This document shows, in pieces, positions 6,189 through 14,390 of a stretch of DNA of 43,656 nucleotides. Made by a program: the position numbers and the translations under genes. The DNA is from Nonomuraea turcica (GTDB taxonomy: Bacteria; Actinomycetota; Actinomycetes; Streptosporangiales; Streptosporangiaceae). Numbering within the stretch: the first letter of the stretch is position 1; every line of letters begins with the position of its first letter. Where the stretch lies: assembly GCF_030718205.1 (NCBI RefSeq), contig NZ_JAUZQF010000051.1:1-43656 (forward strand), in the 5' to 3' direction. The notes under the pieces were generated by a model. That model was not told the origin of the DNA. It saw only the letters and a program-made list of their open reading frames with translations, and ran no database searches.

Positions 6189-8648
6189 TTGCTGGATGCG
6201 TCAGCGGTCGTCGAGTCGCTCTGGGAGATGTGCGCCCCGACCGGCGACGCCGATGAGGACGTTTCCGCCGCGCTTCCGCCGGTTGCGCGGCGATTGATCG
6301 TCGCGGTCCGCGAAGGCAGGGCGGGAGGGCTTTTCCCTCCTGTTGTCACGGCTGGCCCTGAAGGCACGGTCAGGCTCGACCGGTTGCTCGGTGGCGCGGC
6401 GGACGCACGGATGCTCGCGCACGCGCTCGCGGACCAGCGGTTCACGCCGCTGCTGGCGATGCTGGAACGGCTGGACGGCTGGTGCGTTCGCGCCGCGCGG
6501 CAATATTCGACGGTCATAGCCGGTGGAGTGCTGGATGTTACCAACGCCGACCTCTTCGGACCGGTGGTGTCCGAGGCGTTCGTGGCGTGCGCGACCGGAC
6601 GAGCGCATTACGCCCGCGACCGGGTGGCGGAGTGGGCGGAGCGTTGCCAGGCATTTCTGACGCTCTTCCTTGACCGGTTACTGCGGGACATGCGCGTCTG
6701 CTGGCCCGAGGAGCCGGCCTTTCAGGGACCCGTCATCGGTTTGTGGGCGCATGGTGAGGAAACCCACAACGGCCGGCAACGGGTGTTGCGGCTGGACTGC
6801 GCAGGTGGTGGCCGGGTCGCGTACAAACCGCGGCCGGCGTCCGGCGAGCTGCTGTTCACCGCGCAAGGAGGAGCCGGCTCGCCGGCGTCGGTGTTCGAAA
6901 TGCTCAACGACGCGCCTGCGGCGTCCGGTGAGGTCCGGTTGCCGGTGCTTTCGTGCTGGTCCGGTGCCGGCCCTGGTTACCTGTGGCAGGAATGGATCGA
7001 GCCGCCGGCGCAGTGGGGACCGATCCGCACGTCCGGGGAGTGGCGGCTGACCGGCACCCGATTGTCCCCGCAGGAGGCGGCGCGGTTCTGGCACCGGACC
7101 GGCTCGCTGGCCGCCGCGATGTTCGCATTCGGGATCACCGACGTGATCGGCAGCAACGTGGTGACCGGGACCAGGCCCGGCGAGCATGAACCGCTGCTGT
7201 ATCCGATCGACCTGGAGATCTACTTCTGCCGGGTTTCCCGGCTCTACGACACGGGTCTGCTGCACGACCGGACCGCCGAGATCGACCAGCACCACGTCGG
7301 CTTGGAGAGCACACCGCGATGGTGCAGCGCCGAGGGCCCGGCGGTGTGCTGGCGTACGGAGACGGGGGCGCTGCGCCTGTATCGCCGCCGGCGGCCCTAC
7401 ACCAGGGAAGAGACCAGGACCGTCGTCGCGGACACCGAAGGAAGGGCCGGGTACGGCCACTACCTGCCGGTCATGCTGCGTGGCATGTTCGACGCCTGGA
7501 CCCTGATGTGCCGGCAGCGGCCGGCCATCCGGCGATTCCTGTCGACCGCCGCCTCCGGCCACTACGTCCGGGTGCTGCGGCAGCCCACGTACCGGTACTT
7601 CGACGCGCTGGTGCCGCGATGGCTGTCCGGCGGCGGTGCCGCACCGGTGCCCGCCGAGCCGGACGTCCATTTCGACCGGGCGGAACTCGACCAGCTCCGG
7701 CGTATGGACGTGCCCTACTTCGTTCGGCCGCTGGACGGTGGCCCGGTGCTGCGGATCGAGCCGCCGCAGCGGCCGTTCGAGACGGCCGGGTTCGAGACGG
7801 CTGCGGTCGCGGCCCGGCCAGAGCCCGAGGGCGGCTGGCCCCCGCTGCCGGAGCTGCTCAACGGCGCGAACCTGGAGCTGGCCGGTCTCGGAGTGGCACT
7901 TCGGGACGCGGTGGAGCACGTGTTCGACGATGTGACGGAGCACGTCGTCACGGACGAGTCGCTGGGCGTCCGGCTGCACCTGCAGAGTCCTGCCGAGGGC
8001 CAGGTCGGCTTCGACTGGCCGGAGGTTGGCAGGCGGGTCACCTACATCTGGAACCGGGAGAAGGTACGCCTGCGCATCGACGCGGTGGACGCGCCGGAGG
8101 TCCCGGTCGAGCCGGCGCCGGCCGGTGAGGTCCGGCGCCGGCTGCTGCGGCTGGACCGGCTCGACGGTGCCATCCGGATGCCGTGGGCGGACGGCGGCAT
8201 GGTCGATGGCACCGCCGAGTGCCGCCTGCGGACCCTGACCGACGCCGGCATCGCCTGGTTGTCCAGGGTCGTGACCGACCATGGGTGGCCGGGTCACGCG
8301 ATGGTCGGTGCCGCGGCGGCCGCCGCGGCGAGTCGCCTCGTGCAGCACGCGAGAGGGCACCTGGACTTTCGCCGGCACTGCCTTGAGCTGATGCGGCAGG
8401 CGGCAGCGGGCGGCGACCTCCCGTGGCGGGAGGTCGCGTACCTGACCGACGAGTTGCGCCTCGCCGACGGACTCCCTCAGGTGTACGGCACGAAGTTCGA
8501 GCCCGTGGCCGGAAGGCTGGTGCCGTACCCGATCGAGGAGCCGGACGACGTGGACCACCGACGCGCCGCGATGGGCATGGAGCCGCTGGCGGACTACACG
8601 GCCCGGATCCGGCAGCGGTTCCCCCTGGCGGGGAAGGAAGCATCATGA
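6189..8648 (+). CDS. LanM-type dehydratase (DUF4135) fused to a DUF6624-like domain
   Basis: Residues up to about 560 match the LanM dehydratase domain, which phosphorylates and eliminates Ser/Thr to dehydro-residues. Visible motifs are 'GEETHNG' (His193), YKPR (Lys213), 'FGITDVIGSN' (Asp318, Asn323), 'PIDLEIYF' (Asp341, Glu343) and 'RVLRQPTYRYFDAL', with Arg461 and Thr467 spaced as the elimination pair of CylM. The usual DxHxEN loop reads DVIGSN, so its His and Glu are replaced. A LanM would continue with a LanC cyclase; instead residues about 680-819 ('HGWPGHAMVG', 'LPQVYGTKFEP', 'DDVDHRRAAMGM') match DUF6624, of unknown function. I chose TTG 6189 because GGGAGGG lies about six bases upstream; GTG 6150 is an alternative. 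The stop overlaps the next start. Confidence 0.85.
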   Translation: MLDASAVVESLWEMCAPTGDADEDVSAALPPVARRLIVAVREGRAGGLFPPVVTAGPEGTVRLDRLLGGAADARMLAHALADQRFTPLLAMLERLDGWCVRAARQYSTVIAGGVLDVTNADLFGPVVSEAFVACATGRAHYARDRVAEWAERCQAFLTLFLDRLLRDMRVCWPEEPAFQGPVIGLWAHGEETHNGRQRVLRLDCAGGGRVAYKPRPASGELLFTAQGGAGSPASVFEMLNDAPAASGEVRLPVLSCWSGAGPGYLWQEWIEPPAQWGPIRTSGEWRLTGTRLSPQEAARFWHRTGSLAAAMFAFGITDVIGSNVVTGTRPGEHEPLLYPIDLEIYFCRVSRLYDTGLLHDRTAEIDQHHVGLESTPRWCSAEGPAVCWRTETGALRLYRRRRPYTREETRTVVADTEGRAGYGHYLPVMLRGMFDAWTLMCRQRPAIRRFLSTAASGHYVRVLRQPTYRYFDALVPRWLSGGGAAPVPAEPDVHFDRAELDQLRRMDVPYFVRPLDGGPVLRIEPPQRPFETAGFETAAVAARPEPEGGWPPLPELLNGANLELAGLGVALRDAVEHVFDDVTEHVVTDESLGVRLHLQSPAEGQVGFDWPEVGRRVTYIWNREKVRLRIDAVDAPEVPVEPAPAGEVRRRLLRLDRLDGAIRMPWADGGMVDGTAECRLRTLTDAGIAWLSRVVTDHGWPGHAMVGAAAAAAASRLVQHARGHLDFRRHCLELMRQAAAGGDLPWREVAYLTDELRLADGLPQVYGTKFEPVAGRLVPYPIEEPDDVDHRRAAMGMEPLADYTARIRQRFPLAGKEAS

Positions 8649-9916
8649 CCACACTGATCCACGAGGTGTCACAGGCGTCTGGCGACGTCGACTGGGCGCT
8701 GTTCGGGCAGCGGTACTGGGAGAGGCAGCCCGCCCGGCTGTGTGTACGGCCGCCGGTCGGCCTCGACCAGATCCATGCTCTGACCGTTCAGTCGTGCGCC
8801 CCGTTCCGCGCCGGCACCCGGTTCTGGGTGATGCCCGACGTCCGGTTCCTGGCCGGCGACGGCTGGCTGCGCGCGCCGGGCGAACGGCTGCCGGACACCA
8901 CCGACCGGACCCTGGACGACTACCTCGACCGGCTGGACGCCGACCTGTCCGAGCAGGGTTACCTGCTCACCGTCCGGCAGCCGTTGCTCCTGGACTACAC
9001 GCTGTGGTCCGCGGTACGCGACGCGATCCGCGGGCTGTGGCAGGAGGTCGGCTGGCCGAACCTGCCGGTCGTCGCCGAGGTGCTGATCGGCGATCGGTTC
9101 ACCCAGCACGTCGGCGCGACCGAGGCGCCGACTCACGCTGCGCTGACCTGGGTGCTGCGCGGGCGGATGGACGTACGGCTGTGGGACGAGCGCCGCGGTC
9201 CCCCACCGGCCGCGATCGCTGACCCGGACCGGGATCTGGACGGTGTGCGAGCCATGAGCGCCGACGCCGGGGAGTTGCTGTACTGGCCGGGCGACCAGCG
9301 GCACGTGGACACCTACCGCGAGCGGTGTGTGGCGCTGCGCCTGCGGGTTCCGACCGACCGGCGGCTGCCGTTCACCGAGTTGCGGGATTTGCTCGCCGAC
9401 CTGGTGCACGGCCGGCAGGGCAACGACGAGACCGTGCCGTACTTCCCGTTCGGCCCCGGCTCCCGCGTCGACGGACAGGGCGGGGTGCTGCCCCATCTGT
9501 CCGCGCTCGGCGACGAGCTGCGCACGGTCGTGGACGGCGAGCAACTGCGCAGGATGCTGCGGGTCCGCTGGGCGGCGCTGCGTTCCGCGGCCGGTCTCGA
9601 ACCGATCCCGGTGCCGCGCGAAGGCGTCCCGATGACGCCGCAGAGCCGGATCCACCGCTCGGGCGAGATCGTCCGGATGCCTGAGGGGCCCGGGCACGAG
9701 GTGTGGGCGATCAACGGGAACGTTTTCACCCTGCCGAGAGCCGCGAGCGAACGGGTGTTCGCCGCGCTTCGCGACGGCGAGGAGACTGGCGTTGCCGACG
9801 TGTGCCGCGCTATCGGCGTCGCTGATGACGACGAGAACGTGCTTGCGTTGCTGGACAAGCTGTACCGGCTGCGCGGCATAGAGGTGGTCGAGATGAACGA
9901 GGTGCCCACGCGATGA
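8645..9916 (+). CDS. JmjC/cupin-like protein 1, iron triad apparently lost
   Basis: This 423-residue protein is a JmjC/cupin-fold homologue of the next gene product; both open with a 'W..F..RYW.R.P' helix and share 'RLWDER' (RFWDER in the partner) and 'LLYWP'. In JmjC oxygenases an HxD...H triad binds Fe(II). Here the distal His is kept (His220, 'YWPGDQRHVDTY'), but the site of HxD reads Thr159-Glu160-Ala161, at the same 61-residue distance from the His as in the partner. It is therefore likely a pseudoenzyme or uses other ligands (His164 is nearby). A C-terminal winged-helix-like domain ('VWAINGNVFTLPRAASERVF') resembles that of ROXA-type ribosomal oxygenases. Start overlaps the dehydratase stop, with GGAAGG before it; stop overlaps the next start. 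Confidence 0.8.
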   Translation: MTTLIHEVSQASGDVDWALFGQRYWERQPARLCVRPPVGLDQIHALTVQSCAPFRAGTRFWVMPDVRFLAGDGWLRAPGERLPDTTDRTLDDYLDRLDADLSEQGYLLTVRQPLLLDYTLWSAVRDAIRGLWQEVGWPNLPVVAEVLIGDRFTQHVGATEAPTHAALTWVLRGRMDVRLWDERRGPPPAAIADPDRDLDGVRAMSADAGELLYWPGDQRHVDTYRERCVALRLRVPTDRRLPFTELRDLLADLVHGRQGNDETVPYFPFGPGSRVDGQGGVLPHLSALGDELRTVVDGEQLRRMLRVRWAALRSAAGLEPIPVPREGVPMTPQSRIHRSGEIVRMPEGPGHEVWAINGNVFTLPRAASERVFAALRDGEETGVADVCRAIGVADDDENVLALLDKLYRLRGIEVVEMNEVPTR

Positions 9917-11124
9917 CGCTGACGATCGAGAAGTCGTTCGACTGGGACGTCTTCGTAGAGCGGTATTGGGACCGGAAGCCCGTACTGTACAAGCAGCTCG
10001 ACGTCGTGCCGTTCGCCGAGGCGGAGGTGTTCGAGACCGCTGTGCTCGGCAGCCGGCCGCCACATCCGCTCGCCGTGCCGGGAAATGTGCAAATCCTCGT
10101 GGAGCGGCGGCAGCAGACACGGCCGGGCGAATACCTACCGGAACTGTCGGACCGCTCGCTCGGCGGCTACGAGCGGCGCATGGCCGACCGGTTGCGGGGA
10201 CAGCGTTACGCCCTCGTGGTGCACCGCTTCCACTCCTTCTCCCACCCGCTGTGGACGCGCGCGCAGCGGTTCTACGCCGGTCTCTGGGAGCGGGTCGGTC
10301 AGCCGACGCACACCGCGGGCTCCACGATGTTCCACGGCTCCTACGAGCACAGCCCTGTCGGCGTGCACCAGGATCGCTTCGCCACCTTCATGTTCTGTGT
10401 GCGTGGCACCAAGCGCATGCGGTTCTGGGACGAGCGCCCGTGGTCGGATCCGGTGCACACGGTGCTGGACTACCAGCCGTACCTGGCCTCCTCGTTCGTC
10501 GCGGAGGTCGAGCCGGGAGATCTGCTGTACTGGCCGTCGAAGTATTACCACGTCGGGGAGAGTGCCGGCGAAGCACCGGCGACGAGTGTCAACGTGGGCA
10601 TTCCCCGCCGCGAGCACCGGCCGTACTACGAGATCAAGGATCTGTTCCGGGGCACCGTGCCGGCGGCGTCGGCCCCGTTGTTCTCCCCGGATGCCGGTCC
10701 GGGTGGGCGGTTGGCCGGTGAGTTGCCCACGACTCTGGCCGACTCCGTGGACGCCTTCATGGAGCTTCTGAGCCAGGACCGGTTCGCCACTCGGGCCACC
10801 GATCTGGCCTTGCGGGTCAGAACGGCGGGCGGGTTCTGGCCGACCCAGCAGCCCGCCGAGCTTCGCCCGCTCGACGACGACACCCCCGTCCGCGGGTGCG
10901 CTCCCCTGCTGACCGCGCCCGGCGACGGCGCCCGCGGATACGCCGCGAACGGCAACGTCTCGTCCGGCACGGCCACCGCCGAAGCCCTCGCGGTGCTGGA
11001 CCGGCTGAACGGCGGCGAGGTGGTACGCGTCGGTGAACTGCCCGTGCCGCAGCGCGGTGAGGTCCGCCACCTGCTTCAGGAATTGGAGAGCTTCCGTGCC
11101 GTCACCCGCGTCGACACCGACTGA
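9913..11124 (+). CDS. JmjC/cupin-like 2-oxoglutarate/Fe(II) oxygenase, probable peptide hydroxylase
   Basis: This 403-residue protein has a complete JmjC iron site: His152-Gln153-Asp154 in 'SPVGVHQDRFATFMF' and His213 in 'YWPSKYYHVGES'. 'CVRGTKRMRFWDERPW' supplies the basic strand that commonly binds 2-oxoglutarate in this fold. A C-terminal region ('GYAANGNVSSGTATAEALAV') corresponds to the winged-helix end of cupin-4/ROXA-type ribosomal oxygenases, which hydroxylate Arg or His side chains of proteins. Within a lanthipeptide operon the likely target is a residue of the precursor core, but this is inference. It is coupled by ATGA overlap to the degenerate paralogue and by a 29-base overlap to lanC, suggesting a fixed stoichiometry, perhaps a heterodimer. 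Confidence 0.82.
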   Translation: MTLTIEKSFDWDVFVERYWDRKPVLYKQLDVVPFAEAEVFETAVLGSRPPHPLAVPGNVQILVERRQQTRPGEYLPELSDRSLGGYERRMADRLRGQRYALVVHRFHSFSHPLWTRAQRFYAGLWERVGQPTHTAGSTMFHGSYEHSPVGVHQDRFATFMFCVRGTKRMRFWDERPWSDPVHTVLDYQPYLASSFVAEVEPGDLLYWPSKYYHVGESAGEAPATSVNVGIPRREHRPYYEIKDLFRGTVPAASAPLFSPDAGPGGRLAGELPTTLADSVDAFMELLSQDRFATRATDLALRVRTAGGFWPTQQPAELRPLDDDTPVRGCAPLLTAPGDGARGYAANGNVSSGTATAEALAVLDRLNGGEVVRVGELPVPQRGEVRHLLQELESFRAVTRVDTD

Positions 11125-12457
11125 CCAGGTACCGGCCCACCGGCAGGCGGCCGCCGGCATCGTCGCCGAGATCGCGGACCGGCTGGCAGAGCCGGACCGG
11201 GTGGCCGAGATCGCGGGAGCGCCCGACAACCTCATGCGTTATCCGGGCAACCCGCAACCCGTGTGGGATCCACTGCTGCTTTCCGACGGTCACCCCGGAG
11301 TCGCGCTGCTGTTCGCGGAGCTGGCCGCGCAGATGCCGGAACTGCGCGGCCACGCGCACGCGCACCTGTCCGCGGCGCTCGGCCGCGGGATCCGGTTGCT
11401 GCCGCAGTCGCTGTTCAACGGCATGGTGGCGCTCGCGCTGGCCGGGCACAACGCGGCCACCGCATTCGGCGGCTACGCCACGATGCTGGAAGGACTGGAC
11501 CGGCACATCACCGACCAGGTCCGGCAACGCGCGCGAGCCGACCGGGAGCGGCTGCGCGCCAGAGAGCCGGTCGGCACGTGGAACCGCTACGACGTCCTCG
11601 GCGGCACCGCCGGAATCGGCCGCTACCTGCTGGCGCGGTACGAGTCGGCCGCCGAGCCGGCAGCACGGCAGGCAGCGGGGCTTGCCCTGACCGACGTGCT
11701 CGAGTCGCTGGTGGCCGCGGCGACCGCCGACGACATCGCGCGACACGGCACCCGCCTGCCCGCGTGGTGGATCACCGAAGGACTCGAGCACGGCCTGGCC
11801 GAGCACGTCAACTTCGGTCTCGCACACGGTGTCTGCGGACCGCTCGCGCTCCTCTCCCTCGCCTGGCGGGCAGGGTTGCGGGTGGAGCGTCAGGACGAGG
11901 CCATCGAGCAGATCATGGCGTTGCTGTCCCGCTGGCGCACGACCGACGAGGCCGGCCCTCGCTGGCCGCACCTGATCTCGCTGGCACACATCGAGAGCGG
12001 GGAACCGCCGGAACGCGGGCGAGACTCGTGGTGCTACGGCGCCGCAGGTGCGGCCCGTGCCGTGTATCTGGCCGGCGCCGCGCTGGACCGCGCGGACTGG
12101 CGCGCCGACGCGCATGCCGCCCTTCGTGGCGCGCTGAGCGCGGCGAGCGACGAGCTGATTCATGACTCCGCGCTGTGCCACGGGTGGGCGGGGCTGCTAC
12201 AGATCGTGCTGCGCATGGCACACGACAGTGCCGACCCGGGCTACCACGCCGCCGCCGACGAGTTGGCCGTGCGGGTGATACACGGGTACGACCCGCAGGC
12301 GCCGTTCGGTTTCCGGTACCGACACTCGCTCGCGGCACGCGACCTCGACCGCCCCGGCTTCCTGGAAGGCGCCGCGGGCATCGCCCTCGCCCTCCACACG
12401 TACGCCATGGAGAACATCCCGATGACATCGTGGGACAGCGCCCTGCTGTTGAGCTGA
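11096..12457 (+). CDS. Stand-alone LanC-like lanthionine cyclase
   Basis: The 453-residue protein is a LanC-type alpha/alpha-barrel zinc enzyme that adds Cys thiols to dehydro-residues. The zinc ligands are Cys313 ('DSWCYGAAG') and Cys361-His362 ('LCHGWAG'), 48 residues apart as in NisC. The acid/base residues of the family are present in 'RYDVLGGTAGIGRYLL' (Asp) and 'FGLAHGVCGPLALLSL' (His244). The GTG start follows GGAGAG by about six bases and lies inside the end of the preceding JmjC gene, so translation is coupled. It supplies the cyclase activity missing from the dehydratase two genes upstream. No transporter, leader protease or immunity gene follows, so export and leader removal must be provided elsewhere. 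Confidence 0.88.
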   Translation: MPSPASTPTDQVPAHRQAAAGIVAEIADRLAEPDRVAEIAGAPDNLMRYPGNPQPVWDPLLLSDGHPGVALLFAELAAQMPELRGHAHAHLSAALGRGIRLLPQSLFNGMVALALAGHNAATAFGGYATMLEGLDRHITDQVRQRARADRERLRAREPVGTWNRYDVLGGTAGIGRYLLARYESAAEPAARQAAGLALTDVLESLVAAATADDIARHGTRLPAWWITEGLEHGLAEHVNFGLAHGVCGPLALLSLAWRAGLRVERQDEAIEQIMALLSRWRTTDEAGPRWPHLISLAHIESGEPPERGRDSWCYGAAGAARAVYLAGAALDRADWRADAHAALRGALSAASDELIHDSALCHGWAGLLQIVLRMAHDSADPGYHAAADELAVRVIHGYDPQAPFGFRYRHSLAARDLDRPGFLEGAAGIALALHTYAMENIPMTSWDSALLLS

Positions 12458-12599
12458 CAGCACGGGAATGGCGCATTTCAAGAATCTCGGACGGATATGT
12501 CCACGACCTGGTACTCGCGCAGCCGAGCTCGCCACTGGGCACGTCCGCCGGTTCGGGTGCCCGCCAAGGAGGCAGTGTGCGATCCCAGCCATCGAGACC

Positions 12600-12889
12600 G
12601 ACGTCGGTGTAGTCCCGCTGTACGGCGTGGCCCGCGCTGGGGATCAAAGATGTCGACGGGTTCTTGCAGAGCGTCGGCCACCGCGCCCACCAGTCGCGCG
12701 GGAACCCGATCGCCTCGACGCCGGCGGCTTTGGCCTCCGTCACCGGGTGATCGGCCGGGTCGGCGCGTGTGCCGTACGTGAAGGCGATCTTCGCCCCGAC
12801 CGCGATGAGCTGTCGCCCCAGCGCCCTGCCGATTCCACCGGAGGCCGCGGTGAGTAACGCGACCCGGTCGGTGAGATCCGTGTTGTCAT
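12600..12889 (-). pseudogene. Frameshifted N-terminal remnant of an SDR oxidoreductase
   Basis: Reading the minus strand from about 12889, one frame gives 'DRVALLTAASGGIGRALGRQ' followed by 'LIAVGAKIAFTYGTRADPA' and 'AKAAGVEAIGFPRD', the Rossmann nucleotide-binding start of a short-chain dehydrogenase with the TxxxGIG glycine motif. The match then changes frame to 'AVADALQEPVDIFDPQRGP', corresponding to the family's AVxxxxGxVDILVNNAG stretch, and is lost. No Tyr-Lys active site remains. It lies in the long gap after lanC. Confidence 0.62.
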
Positions 12890-13075
12890 CTCCGGCTGCT
12901 TCGGGTCATCCGCGGTACTCCAGCGAACGAGTGGATCCACCCCGTTCATCTCCGACCGGCCCGGAAGCGCCGCTTTCCACCCGTGACAGGGGCAAGGGCG
13001 TCACCGACACGGGCCGGGCGACCGTGCGGTTCGGGCACCGGCATCTCGCTTCCGGGCTGGTCGGTGCCTGGGATA

Positions 13076-13663
13076 TCAGGCTCGTGCGAGCGTGTAGCCG
13101 ATGCCCGTGCCGAGCCCGGAGGCGAAGGCGAGGTGCACCAGCAGTTCCACCGCAGGCTCCAGGTAACGCGCGTTGGCCAGAGGGCCGGCGTCGACCGCGT
13201 CGAAGCCGAGCTGAATGCTCAGGTCGATGACGGTCTGCTTGGCCGTGTCGTCGTCCCCGGCGACCGGGAGGAACTGCGGGCTGCCGCCAAGGTCGGGGGC
13301 CTCGATGTTGGCGGCGAAGATGGTGTTGAATGCTTTCACAACCCTGGCTCCTGGGAGGGTCGTGGCGACCTGCTCGCCGGCCGAGGTGGTGTGCCCGATG
13401 GTCAGGGCCATGAAGTCCGGCGTCTGCGGGTTGGTCACGTCGATCACGACCTTGCCGTTCAGCGCCGCCTTGACCTGGTCGTGGAGCTGAGCGATGACGC
13501 CGAAGCGCACCGCGAGCACGACGGCGTCCGCCGCCGCGGCCTGGGCCGCCACCTGAGATGGAGGGGTGGCCGAGTTCGCGACGGTGACCTCGTGGCCCGT
13601 CGCGGTGAGTCGGCGGGCCAGAGCGGATCCGACGTTGCCGTTGCCGATAATGGCGATCTTCAT
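13076..13663 (-). CDS. F420H2:NADP oxidoreductase-like NAD(P)-binding protein
   Basis: This 195-residue protein starts with the Rossmann motif 'MKIAIIGNGNVGSALARRL' and continues with 'GHEVTVANS', 'DAVVLAVRFGVIAQL' and 'KVVIDVTNPQTPD', the layout of the NADPH:F420 reductase/CoxX family (coenzyme F420-reducing dinucleotide reductases). 'VVKAFNTIFAANIEAPDLGG' matches the substrate-domain signature (VKAFNT). It probably exchanges hydride between NADPH and F420 or a similar deazaflavin, although some members are general NADP-binding proteins. The ATG is preceded by AAGGAG at eight bases. It is divergent from a MarR gene, and twin palindromes lie between them, so it is a likely MarR target. Confidence 0.82.
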   Translation of the reverse strand: MKIAIIGNGNVGSALARRLTATGHEVTVANSATPPSQVAAQAAAADAVVLAVRFGVIAQLHDQVKAALNGKVVIDVTNPQTPDFMALTIGHTTSAGEQVATTLPGARVVKAFNTIFAANIEAPDLGGSPQFLPVAGDDDTAKQTVIDLSIQLGFDAVDAGPLANARYLEPAVELLVHLAFASGLGTGIGYTLARA

Positions 13664-13709
13664 CTGGATGTCTCCTTCGATGTGCTCGCAGCGGGACGCA
13701 GCGAGGCTA

Positions 13710-13729
13710 ATGCGTCGAATTCGACGCAT
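13710..13729. promoter_or_regulatory. Palindromic operator 1 (MarR)
   Basis: A perfect 20-bp palindrome, ATGCGTCGAATTCGACGCAT, lies between the divergent F420:NADP-reductase-like and MarR genes. An 18-bp identical core is repeated at 13749-13766, with centres 38 bp apart. The symmetric, duplicated arrangement is typical of MarR-dimer operators that control both genes. Confidence 0.8.
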
Positions 13730-13748
13730 CTAGTCGGCATGCTACTTA

Positions 13749-13766
13749 TGCGTCGAATTCGACGCA
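13749..13766. promoter_or_regulatory. Palindromic operator 2 (MarR)
   Basis: TGCGTCGAATTCGACGCA is the second, identical 18-bp copy of the palindrome. It ends 20 bases before the MarR start codon and just before TATGCT (about 13773), which could serve as a -10 box, so binding here would block the MarR promoter (autorepression). Confidence 0.8.
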
Positions 13767-13786
13767 AGTTGGTATGCTGTCTTTCC

Positions 13787-14287
13787 ATGGACGAACCCCG
13801 CTGGCTCAACGAGACGGAGATGCGTGCCTGGGTCGGCTTCCTGGAGACCTCCGGCCTCATCCAGCGCCATGTCGAGCAGCAACTCCGGGAGGCCCGCGGG
13901 CTGACCATGGTCCAGTACGAGATCCTGCACTGGGCCAACGACAGCGGCACTCAGCCGCTGTGCATGACCGAACTCGCCAACCGGATGATCACCTCGCGGA
14001 ACGGCCTCACGTATCAGGTCTCTCAACTGGAGAAGGCCGGCCTCTTGCAACGCCAGACCGACCCCGACGACGAGCGGAGGATCCAGGTCGTCATCACCGG
14101 CGAGGGACGCAGACTGCTCGAGGAAGCGGCACCAGGGCACGTGCGGACGGTGCGCGAAGGCCTTTTCGACAGGCTGTCCAACGAGCAGGTCGCCCAACTG
14201 GCCGACATCATGGAAACAGCCCGAGACCATCTGCGCGGCACCGTCCAGCTACAAGCTCCGCGCAAACGCAGAGGGGAACGGGCTTAG
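13787..14287 (+). CDS. MarR-family transcription regulator
   Basis: The 166-residue protein has the MarR winged-helix layout: an N-terminal dimer helix ('LETSGLIQRHVEQQLREARG'), 'LTMVQYEILHWANDS', HTH 'MTELANRMITSRNGLTYQVS' with 'QLEKAGLLQRQTDPDDERR', the wing 'IQVVITGEGRRLLEEAAPGH' and a C-terminal dimer helix. MarR proteins of this kind sense small phenolics or oxidants. No clear ribosome binding site precedes the ATG, and a TATGCT box lies only about 10 bases upstream, so the mRNA may be leaderless. A degraded copy of its central part lies at 20795-20996. Confidence 0.88.
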   Translation: MDEPRWLNETEMRAWVGFLETSGLIQRHVEQQLREARGLTMVQYEILHWANDSGTQPLCMTELANRMITSRNGLTYQVSQLEKAGLLQRQTDPDDERRIQVVITGEGRRLLEEAAPGHVRTVREGLFDRLSNEQVAQLADIMETARDHLRGTVQLQAPRKRRGERA

Positions 14288-14390
14288 CCGAAGGCCGACC
14301 CTTGGCGCTTCGACCATGTTCTTGCCCATGAACGCCGGCGGGAAGAACAGCATGCTGACCTGGTCGAGGTCCTTGAGGGCTTGGACCAGC

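Noticed and set aside
6189..8558. Long open frames on the opposite strand of the dehydratase and JmjC genes
   Set aside because: They are Arg/Pro/Gly-rich shadows caused by third-position GC bias, without domains or start signals.
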